7,090 nucleotides of DNA from an uncultured Lachnospiraceae bacterium. GTDB taxonomy: Bacteria > Bacillota > Clostridia > Lachnospirales > Lachnospiraceae. Location of the stretch: contig CATZPU010000053.1 in NCBI GenBank assembly GCA_958422845.1, positions 1 to 7,090 on the forward strand, in the 5' to 3' direction. The notes under the pieces were generated by a model. That model searched no databases. It saw only the letters and a list, made by a program, of their open reading frames with translations, and had not been told where the DNA came from. A program made the translations under genes and the position numbers. Below are positions 1 to 5,253 of the stretch, piece after piece; the stretch's first letter is position 1, and each line of letters begins with the position of its first letter.

Positions 1-461
1 AGATTTGCGAGGAACGTAATTGTCGGAAGCGCATATACCTTTCCGTCAAATGAGCCCTGTTCGATCATTCCCGGAAGAATCTTCTCTTTTGTCTCTTCGC
101 TCAGATACTCGTTGATCGGCAGCAGGTAACCTGCGTCAATATACGGCTTTACGAAGCTTCCACCGCTAAACATATATGCGATGTCAGGAGCTTCGCCTGC
201 TGCGAATGCCGTTTTAATCTTTGTCTTATACTGCTCACCCGTCACGCCGTCCTGCTCGATCGTAACATTCGGATGCAGCTTGTGATATTCTTCTACGGAC
301 TCTTCAATAATCTGCTTTACCGGATCAGTATCCACTACCGACTGATGCCAGATTGTAAGTGTTACGTCCTCTTTTTCCTCTGCCTGTGCACAGATCATCA
401 TCTGTGATGCCATGGCCGCACACAACAGCAGACTTCCCAACTGTTTCATTCTTCTCTTCAT
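1..461 (-). CDS. Extracellular sugar-binding protein of ABC importer (CUT1 type), C-terminus cut by window edge
   Basis: This is the N-terminal 153 codons of a solute-binding protein; the rest lies beyond base 1. It would capture a sugar or oligosaccharide outside the membrane and pass it to ABC permeases, which in this family usually follow downstream. The start is ATG at 461, with GGAGG 8 nt upstream; a second ATG four codons in is less well placed. A signal peptide is visible: basic MKRRMK, a hydrophobic stretch, then AQA before EEKED near residue 27. There is no clear lipobox, although Cys14 and Cys24 lie in the leader. The mature start VTLTIWHQS, then EYHKLHPNVTIE and APDIAYMFSGG, is typical of SBP_bac_1 family proteins (PF01547). 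The gene lies just downstream of the YesMN-type operon, behind a terminator and with its own promoter, so it is the likely target of that regulator. The substrate cannot be read from this fragment. Confidence 0.88.
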   Translation of the reverse strand, partial: MKRRMKQLGSLLLCAAMASQMMICAQAEEKEDVTLTIWHQSVVDTDPVKQIIEESVEEYHKLHPNVTIEQDGVTGEQYKTKIKTAFAAGEAPDIAYMFSGGSFVKPYIDAGYLLPINEYLSEETKEKILPGMIEQGSFDGKVYALPTITFLAN

Positions 462-468
462 TTCACGA

Positions 469-476
469 ACCTCCAT
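469..476 (-). promoter_or_regulatory. Ribosome binding site of the sugar-binding protein
   Basis: The minus strand reads GGAGG eight bases before the ATG at 461. This decides the start over the internal ATG four codons later, which has only AAGAGAAG in front of it. Confidence 0.6.
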
Positions 477-503
477 TGCAAATATTTTTTATCTGGTATA
501 TGT

Positions 504-532
504 ATTATATAAAAGAAACCTTAAAAGATAAA
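504..532 (-). promoter_or_regulatory. Promoter of the sugar-binding protein gene (TATAAT, weak -35)
   Basis: A perfect TATAAT lies on the minus strand at 509-504, giving a predicted start near 497 and a leader of about 36 nt. At 17-bp spacing the -35 hexamer is TTTATC, which is poor. A TTGAAT further upstream is 22 bp away, too far. A strong -10 with a weak -35 fits an activator-dependent promoter, which agrees with the AraC-type regulator encoded next door. Activation is inference. Confidence 0.5.
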
Positions 533-619
533 TTCAACCGCCTGTTCATTTCTTTCACTTATGCTTCATCTTTTCGTACAGTTTCACTATTTTGTCGCTG
601 CAATTTCATTATTCAGTCA

Positions 620-660
620 AAATAAGGCTGTTGTAAAATACTTTCCATTTTACAACAGCC
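620..660 (-). terminator. Rho-independent terminator after the response regulator gene
   Basis: A perfect 14-bp stem pairs 626-639 with 647-660 (GGCTGTTGTAAAAT and its complement) around a 7-nt loop. On the minus strand it is followed by TTATTTT, a terminator tail. It starts 9 bases after the stop codon of the response regulator and closes the esterase-kinase-regulator operon before the sugar-binding protein gene. Confidence 0.85.
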
Positions 661-668
661 CAAAATTC

Positions 669-2198
669 TTATATTTGTTCCAGTTTTCGATACTCTGTTA
701 CAGAATAGCTCGTCAGCTTCCGAAACCAGATACTCAAATAATGCGCGTCTACAATTCCGATATGTTCACCAATATCCCGATCCAGCATATCAGGTTCGTC
801 TGTCAAAAGCTCCAGCATTTTCCAGTAACGCAGTGCTGACAAAACCTCGCTGTACGTTTTTCCTGTATATGATTTAAATAACCGGTTTAAAAAACTGGCA
901 CTTACTGCAAATCTATCAACCAAAAGCCCCACTCCCAGCTCAGGGTTCGACAAATTCTCTTTCAGATATGCGATAATCTTTCTCATCAGGCAGCCCTTTT
1001 CTTTTTTCTCTGCTACGGCGCGATCGATCATACAGTTCATAATCACATCCTGCATGCACCATTTGACATCGCAGTTGCATCTGCATAGATCAAGCTTTCG
1101 CTCAATATAACTGCTGTCATTTTGTACACCGCCCCTCTCACACAGATACTCATACATCTTTATAGCTTTGCTCCTTGAGGGTGTCTGTACCTGCCCGTAA
1201 TGCATAAAAATCTTCTCCAACTCTGCATATGCCTGCCGCAGCTTTCCTTTTTTTACGTAATCTGCAAGCTGATCCCACTCAGAGGTATCCTCAGAACTAT
1301 CTGACTCTCTGGCTATTCTTTTCATCTCCTCATGCTCGCGCTGCATATCGTTGAGAGCCTCTGCATACGCTGACGAGAGCCGCTCCCAGCCCTCATATAC
1401 ACCTGATACACCCATTTGAATGTGATAATCATATCTTTCTCCCATATGTCCGACAAACAACCGCAGACACTCTGCAAAAGAGTCCATATCTCCCCTGACA
1501 AGGACAACAATCCTCCCCCACAGGTCAATCACGGTATACAGACTCTTTTCCTCCTGAAAAAACGATGTCACCTCCTGATTGAGCCAACCGATTATCTCCG
1601 GCTTTTCCAGACTTTCATATACGGCAAGCACGCCTGCACGAAGCCCGAACTTTTTGTACTCCGCAGTATCTACGCCGTAATTTTGCAGATTCCTTTCTGT
1701 ATTTTCCTCAGAAACGGCACAGATTAAAAGCTGCTTCAGATAAACCGCCAAAAGCAATGCCCTGTTTGCATTTCTCTCTTCAAGAATTTCTCTTCGTTCC
1801 TCGCGCTGCTCCCTCTCCTTTCGTATCTCCTGACTCACACTTTCCAACGCCGCATTCAACTCCTCCGTTTGTACCGGTTTCATCAAATAATCACAAACTC
1901 CTGCTTTTAAGCTGCGTCTTGCATATTCGAAATCATTGTAACCTGTTATGATGATAATTTTCACACCCGGAAGCCGTTCTCTGCACTGTTCGCTAAAACT
2001 GATTCCGTCCACCTCCGGCATACAAATATCACTGAGGATAATGTCCGGCTCCAGCACAGAAAGCTGCAAAAGTGCGCTCTTTGCATCTGCAAATTCTCCT
2101 ACGATCTCCAGATCCAGCCGCTCTGCATCAAGCTTCATGCGGATCAATTTGCGGATCAATGTTTCGTCATCTACGATTATTACCTTTAACCTGCTCAT
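669..2198 (-). CDS. YesN-type response regulator, AraC-family DNA-binding domain
   Basis: This 509-residue protein is the output half of a two-component system. Residues 1-120 are a receiver domain: acidic pocket D10-D11, phospho-acceptor D57 in IILSDICMP, T85, and K107 in LMKP. A charged, probably coiled-coil linker follows (about 120-150), then a middle region of about 250 residues without a domain I recognise. Residues 405-505 hold a double helix-turn-helix of the AraC type, the second around HYLSIWFRKLT. The architecture and length fit the YesN family, which usually activates neighbouring sugar-transport genes when phosphorylated by its YesM kinase. The start ATG at 2198 lies inside the kinase gene, a 32-bp overlap that suggests coupled translation. 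The Shine-Dalgarno is weak (GAGAGAAAG). An odd feature is a cysteine cluster, C372, C374, C376 and C381, in the middle region. The probable target is the sugar-binding protein gene downstream (inference). Confidence 0.93.
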   Translation of the reverse strand: MSRLKVIIVDDETLIRKLIRMKLDAERLDLEIVGEFADAKSALLQLSVLEPDIILSDICMPEVDGISFSEQCRERLPGVKIIIITGYNDFEYARRSLKAGVCDYLMKPVQTEELNAALESVSQEIRKEREQREERREILEERNANRALLLAVYLKQLLICAVSEENTERNLQNYGVDTAEYKKFGLRAGVLAVYESLEKPEIIGWLNQEVTSFFQEEKSLYTVIDLWGRIVVLVRGDMDSFAECLRLFVGHMGERYDYHIQMGVSGVYEGWERLSSAYAEALNDMQREHEEMKRIARESDSSEDTSEWDQLADYVKKGKLRQAYAELEKIFMHYGQVQTPSRSKAIKMYEYLCERGGVQNDSSYIERKLDLCRCNCDVKWCMQDVIMNCMIDRAVAEKKEKGCLMRKIIAYLKENLSNPELGVGLLVDRFAVSASFLNRLFKSYTGKTYSEVLSALRYWKMLELLTDEPDMLDRDIGEHIGIVDAHYLSIWFRKLTSYSVTEYRKLEQI

Positions 2199-3936
2199 TT
2201 TCTTTCTCTCTAAGCCCCTCTATACCGATAAATAAATGTATCTCCGACATTTCTTTTTTTCTGATCTGGTAAGAAAACTGGTCTCCGTACAACAGCCGGA
2301 GACGCTCAATTGTCCCGCGAAGCCCCAGACTCTTCCCTCGCTCCGGCTCTTTCTCGGATGCCAGTTCATCGAGTACATCTTCCGGAATACCGCGCCCGTT
2401 GTCCGCTACCAGAATATGCAGTCTTCCATCTGACAGCTCTGCTCTTGCGATAATCTCGCCAAAACGATCATTTTTCCTCACTCCATGCAGAAACGCATTT
2501 TCGACAAGCGGCTGAAGTGTAAGCTTGGGGAGCATAAAACCCCCGCAGGACTCGTCAATATCCGAAATATATCGGAATGCATTTTCAAAACGCACCTCCA
2601 TAATATCAGCATAATCCTGCGCAATTTTAAATTCCTCAGCGACAGTAAGCAGCTCCTTGCCGCCGCTTACTGATTTTCGGTAAAAATCGCCAAGCCTTTC
2701 TACCAGCACACATACACTCTGCGAGTCTCCCATCATTGCAAGCGCCTGAATGGAATCCAGCGTATTATATAGAAAATGCGGTTTCATCTGTTCCTGTATC
2801 TCATTAAGTTCCACCTGACGGATGCGTCTTTGCTTATCTATTGTACTCTGAATCAGAAGCCGTATCTGTTCGACCATCTGATTATATTCATAAAACAGCA
2901 CGCGGAATTCTGACAACAGCGGTTTGCTGTATATCATATCCGGTGAATTATCCTCGCTTCCCTTCATACAGTGAAGAAGCTGCTGGATCGGTCCTGTCAG
3001 CATTCTTGAGATAAGCGCAGCACAGATTAAGATAGTAATTCCTACTGACACAAGTGATACAATCACGAAATATGTAGTCTCATCTTTATTGATTCCCCGC
3101 TTGATCGGCATGTACCGTATCATTTTCCATCCGGTTTCACTGTTCTTTATCCCGCCCATCAGATACTGCTTCTTCTGAAGTGATGCGGTACTGCTCACAT
3201 CTCCGCCCGCTTGTTCGATCTCCTCAGCCGCCTTTCGCAGCTCATCTTCTTCCACAAGATTTCCTCTTGAATAAACGGTTTCATTTTCTTCATTCAGTAT
3301 GACAAGCTGCTCATCTTCTTCATCTATAATATTGGAAACAAGCTGATCGAATGCATTGTAGCTGATGTCCACTCCGACAATCCCAATACTGGAAAAACAC
3401 TCCAGATCATTATATGATCGGACGAGAGAAAGCTGCCTGCGCTCCTCTTCTCCTTCCCTCACGATAACCGCGTACTCCCCGTATGGCTTGCGCAATTGTG
3501 TATACCGACTGCTCTCATCTTCTACAGAAATACTGGCGCTCTTGCCTACTGTCAGCTTCTGTCCCTTTTGATCTATAATCCAGATAGCTTCTATATAATC
3601 TGAAAACTGGAAGATCGTATAAATCTTATTCGTAACCTCCGCCTGCTTCGTCGGGCTCCAGAACAGATCACCCTGCCGCATCTGCTGCTGGATCGTATTA
3701 TCAGCAAGCACCATTTTCGAATAATCATCCGCATTTTTAATAATAGTGGATAAAGAATTTTCAACAGAATGAAGTGTGCGCACATTCTCTTCCCCGATCA
3801 CTCTGTTTTCATATTCACTGTAATATCCACTAAATATCATGGAATAAATTCCCAGAATTGCAAAGATTGTGATTGCCAGCAATATAATGATCTTGGAACT
3901 GAGCACATACTGCCTTTTCCGTTTCTTCTTTTCCAT
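2167..3936 (-). CDS. YesM-type sensor histidine kinase
   Basis: This membrane sensor of 589 residues phosphorylates the adjacent YesN-type regulator. Numbering from the ATG: membrane segment 1 is at about 14-37 (after KKKRKRQ), an extracellular sensing region of about 250 residues follows, membrane segment 2 is at about 288-311, then a HAMP-like linker. The catalytic part is of the His_kinase type (PF06580): phospho-acceptor H387 in QMKPHFLYNTLDSIQ, N box with N480 in PLVENAFLHG, G box DNGRG at 512-516, and SLGLRG near 536-541. The outer region has the length of a double Cache domain, but I cannot confirm the fold. The ATG at 3936 overlaps the esterase stop as TGATG; an in-frame GTG one codon earlier (3939) is the other possible start. 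Neither has a good ribosome binding site, so translation is probably coupled to the esterase. The 3' end overlaps the regulator gene by 32 bp. The signal is probably a sugar or a loaded binding protein (inference). Confidence 0.93.
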   Translation of the reverse strand: MEKKKRKRQYVLSSKIIILLAITIFAILGIYSMIFSGYYSEYENRVIGEENVRTLHSVENSLSTIIKNADDYSKMVLADNTIQQQMRQGDLFWSPTKQAEVTNKIYTIFQFSDYIEAIWIIDQKGQKLTVGKSASISVEDESSRYTQLRKPYGEYAVIVREGEEERRQLSLVRSYNDLECFSSIGIVGVDISYNAFDQLVSNIIDEEDEQLVILNEENETVYSRGNLVEEDELRKAAEEIEQAGGDVSSTASLQKKQYLMGGIKNSETGWKMIRYMPIKRGINKDETTYFVIVSLVSVGITILICAALISRMLTGPIQQLLHCMKGSEDNSPDMIYSKPLLSEFRVLFYEYNQMVEQIRLLIQSTIDKQRRIRQVELNEIQEQMKPHFLYNTLDSIQALAMMGDSQSVCVLVERLGDFYRKSVSGGKELLTVAEEFKIAQDYADIMEVRFENAFRYISDIDESCGGFMLPKLTLQPLVENAFLHGVRKNDRFGEIIARAELSDGRLHILVADNGRGIPEDVLDELASEKEPERGKSLGLRGTIERLRLLYGDQFSYQIRKKEMSEIHLFIGIEGLREKENEQVKGNNRR

Positions 3937-4751
3937 CACAGATTCTTAAGCCAGACCTCAGCCAGATCGATCCACGACTGACATTCCGCCTGTACGCACG
4001 TTCCTTCCATATTGTCTGTATGAGGCTTTGCAAGCGACAACCCGTGTACGCCTTTTTCATACATGTGAAACTCTGTAGGGATTCCCTGCCTGCGAAGCGC
4101 CATGGCAAACAGCAGGGAATTTTCCACCGGAACAGTGGTATCTTCATACGTGTGCCAGATAAACGTCCGCGGCACCTGCGCGCCTACATGCTTTTCCAGA
4201 GAAAACTCCTCCAACCGCTCCTCGCTCCACTGACTTCCTAACAGATTTTCAAAACTTCCCTGATGCCGGTACCGCTTATCCGCCGTAATAACCGGATAAC
4301 ACAGCATCAGACCATTCGGTTTAAGCGTCTCACAGGAAACTCCCGTCTTTTCTGCTATTTCGCTTCGGTTCCAATTCTCAGCGTAGCTTGCCGCCAGATG
4401 ACCGCCTGCGGAAAATCCCATCACAACGATCTTGTCCTGCATGATATTCCACTCTTTCGCACGACTGCGAAGAAGAGCGACTGCCTGCGCCGCCTCCAGA
4501 AGCGCAGTCGGATACTCGGCAGGACGAACGGAGTAACGCAGCACTGCCGCATGTACGCCTGCACACATCAGGCGAAGAGCCACGCTCTCGGCCTCACGAT
4601 CAGAAGTCATACAGTAACCCCCACCCGGACAGATCAGCACAAGCGGTCTTTTCTTTACCGGAATTTCTGCGGACTCATCCCAGATATACGTCACCAGTCT
4701 TGCGTATTCCAGAGAACCCTCCGCCTGAATTTTTATCGTTTCATGTATCAT
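3936..4751 (-). CDS. Alpha/beta hydrolase, acetyl esterase type (carbohydrate esterase-like)
   Basis: This 271-residue serine hydrolase belongs to the acetyl esterase/lipase group (Aes/BD-FAE-like). Visible motifs in order are the oxyanion-hole loop CPGGGY (41-46), the nucleophile elbow GFSAGG with S114, the acid D204 in HTYEDTTVP, and H236 in GVHGL. Length and triad spacing are normal for the family. No signal peptide or membrane segment is seen, so it should act in the cytoplasm, probably removing acetyl or similar ester groups from imported sugars or oligosaccharides. The substrate is inference from its sugar-transport neighbours. The start ATG at 4751 has AAGGAG 8 nt upstream. It is the first gene of the operon and its stop codon overlaps the sensor kinase start by one base. 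Finding the hydrolase ahead of its own two-component system is unusual and suggests that its product or substrate matters to the signal. Confidence 0.88.
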   Translation of the reverse strand: MIHETIKIQAEGSLEYARLVTYIWDESAEIPVKKRPLVLICPGGGYCMTSDREAESVALRLMCAGVHAAVLRYSVRPAEYPTALLEAAQAVALLRSRAKEWNIMQDKIVVMGFSAGGHLAASYAENWNRSEIAEKTGVSCETLKPNGLMLCYPVITADKRYRHQGSFENLLGSQWSEERLEEFSLEKHVGAQVPRTFIWHTYEDTTVPVENSLLFAMALRRQGIPTEFHMYEKGVHGLSLAKPHTDNMEGTCVQAECQSWIDLAEVWLKNL

Positions 4752-4811
4752 TTTTCTTTCTCCTTCGCAAAATCATTCTGTCAATATATATAAAACCAAC
4801 ACCGTGTTTTT

Positions 4812-4840
4812 ATTTTATCAAAAAACATGCGAAATGGACA
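4812..4840 (-). promoter_or_regulatory. Weak candidate promoter of the esterase-kinase-regulator operon
   Basis: The minus strand carries TAAAAT at 4817-4812, and 17 bp upstream TGTCCA, a poor -35. The predicted leader is about 54 nt. No better promoter was found between the 4866-4903 terminator and the esterase start. The operon therefore either has a weak, activator-dependent promoter here or relies on readthrough from upstream. Confidence 0.3.
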
Positions 4841-4848
4841 GACCTTTC

Positions 4849-4862
4849 TTTTGCGTGCAAAA
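4849..4862. repeat. 14-bp near-perfect palindrome, possible operator
   Basis: TTTTGC-GT-GCAAAA is a 6-bp inverted repeat around a 2-bp centre, about 30 bp upstream of the candidate esterase -10 and overlapping the tail of the terminator. The shape suits a dimeric repressor of the LacI type, but it does not match the usual CcpA cre consensus. It could also be a side effect of the terminator U-tract. Confidence 0.3.
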
Positions 4863-4903
4863 ATAAGAGCTATTTGATTTTTCTTTACAAATCAAATAGC
4901 TCT
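4858..4903 (-). terminator. Strong hairpin terminator or attenuator upstream of the esterase operon
   Basis: A perfect 15-bp stem pairs 4866-4880 with 4889-4903 around an 8-nt loop. On the minus strand it is followed by TTATTTTTG. No protein gene ends just upstream, so it must close a short non-coding unit or act as an attenuator in the leader of the esterase operon, which starts about 110 bases downstream. Confidence 0.8.
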
Positions 4904-5020
4904 CTCAATGATATTCCAGAAGCTTCACTATATAACCTCTCTTTCTATTGATTTTGTTCAATCGAAAATATTTTTTCTATTGAACTGATTTTTGTTTTTT
5001 GAAGTTGTCTCTTCATTTGT
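4858..5020 (-). ncRNA. Candidate small RNA or attenuator leader of about 160 nt
   Basis: The unit is bounded by a near-consensus promoter (TTGACA, 17 bp, TATTAT; predicted start near 5020) and the strong terminator ending near 4858. Inside it is a 12-bp hairpin with one mismatch at 4957-4984. It also holds two tiny reading frames: 23 codons at 5016-4945, whose AAAGG site would lie upstream of the predicted RNA start, and 7 codons at 4928-4905 (GTG start, GAGAGG 7 nt upstream), ending just before the terminator stem. Neither resembles a known peptide. I see the signals; that an RNA is made is inference. Confidence 0.4.
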
Positions 5021-5026
5021 GCCTTT

Positions 5027-5055
5027 ATAATATCACTCTTATTCTCTTTTGTCAA
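5027..5055 (-). promoter_or_regulatory. Near-consensus promoter (TTGACA-17-TATTAT)
   Basis: A perfect TTGACA lies at 5055-5050 on the minus strand and TATTAT at 5032-5027, with exact 17-bp spacing. The -10 is symmetric: a plus-strand TATAAT overlaps it at 5026-5031, so weak transcription the other way is possible. It is not next to any protein gene start. Confidence 0.6.
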
Positions 5056-5121
5056 TATGTTTTTTATTATTTTATTTTCTATTTTATTATTTTCAGAATA
5101 TTCTGAGGCGGCACAAAAATA

Positions 5122-5149
5122 GCCGCCCTGTCTGGTAAACTGTAGCGGC
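5122..5149. terminator. Two-way hairpin terminator
   Basis: GCCGC at 5122-5126 pairs with GCGGC at 5145-5149 over an 18-nt loop. A T-run follows on both strands: AATTTTTG on plus (5150-5157) and TATTTTTG on minus (5120-5113). It probably ends the antisense RNA on minus, and possibly any kinase readthrough, as no separate kinase terminator is seen. GGCGGC at 5107-5112 can compete for the same arm. Confidence 0.5.
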
Positions 5150-5173
5150 AATTTTTGTCAAAACATTTATTAG

Positions 5174-5203
5174 GCTAACCGTCTATCGGTAGCACTCTTT
5201 TTC
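5174..5203 (+). terminator. Plus-strand terminator, remnant of a convergent transcript
   Basis: GCTA-A-CCG (5174-5181) pairs with CGGTAGC (5187-5193) with one bulged A, and is followed on plus by ACTCTTTTTCT. No convincing plus-strand gene precedes it. It matches the place of the toxin mRNA terminator in a convergent toxin-antitoxin pair, and its complement forms the 5' hairpin of the antisense RNA. Confidence 0.45.
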
Positions 5204-5210
5204 TATCATC

Positions 5211-5239
5211 ATATTACCATGCTTTAATAGAAATGTCAA
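5211..5239 (-). promoter_or_regulatory. Near-consensus extended -10 promoter of the antitoxin-like RNA
   Basis: A perfect TTGACA (5239-5234) is followed, after exactly 17 bp, by TAATAT (5216-5211), with a TG one base before the -10 (TGGTAATAT). It begins 15 bases after the kinase stop codon and points away from it, with no protein start downstream. This fits a constitutive small-RNA promoter. Confidence 0.65.
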
Positions 5240-5253
5240 AATTTTTCTTTATA

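Larger units (their letters stand above)
5115..5204 (-). ncRNA. Antitoxin-like antisense RNA (type I toxin-antitoxin style)
   Basis: A strong promoter predicts an RNA starting near 5204 and ending about 90 nt later at a GCCGC/GCGGC hairpin followed by TATTTTTG. The 5' part, AGTGCTACCGATAGACGG and on, and the hairpin with its CCGCCC core look, from memory, like the antisense RNA and toxin 3' end of the small holin-like (Hol_Tox, TxpA/RatA-like) type I modules of Firmicutes. In those, the toxin gene lies on the opposite strand and its stop codon directly precedes CCGCCC. Here a TAG at 5120-5122 does the same, closing a 21-codon hydrophobic frame from ATG 5057. That frame has no Shine-Dalgarno site, so the toxin seems decayed or absent. 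Family assignment rests on recall, not a search. Confidence 0.45.
4752..5253. other. RNA-rich spacer between the kinase and the esterase operon
   Basis: Five hundred bases without a supported protein gene, strongly AT-rich at 5025-5100. On minus, in order, it holds the antisense-RNA promoter, the convergent terminator, the two-way terminator, the second near-consensus promoter, a 12-bp hairpin, the strong 15-bp terminator, the 14-bp palindrome and the esterase ribosome binding site. Confidence 0.6.

Noticed and set aside
387..461. Lipoprotein lipobox in the sugar-binding protein
   Set aside because: The cysteines in the leader lack the usual L-A/S-G/A context; an AQA signal peptidase I site fits better, though a lipoprotein is not excluded.
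4263..4793. 176-codon plus-strand frame opposite the esterase
   Set aside because: It is an antisense shadow of the esterase gene, with no ribosome binding site and no family resemblance.
4849..4862. CcpA cre site
   Set aside because: The TTTTGCGTGCAAAA palindrome does not fit the TGWAARCGYTWNCW-like consensus at its centre.
5057..5122. 21-codon hydrophobic plus-strand frame as a real toxin gene
   Set aside because: It has no Shine-Dalgarno site. The Phe/Ile/Leu content follows from a T-rich run. It is kept only as part of the orphan-antitoxin finding.
4945..5151. 68-codon minus-strand frame across the spacer
   Set aside because: It starts with TTG, has no ribosome binding site, runs through the two-way terminator and a strong promoter, and its Lys/Asn/Ile-rich translation simply reflects AT-rich DNA.
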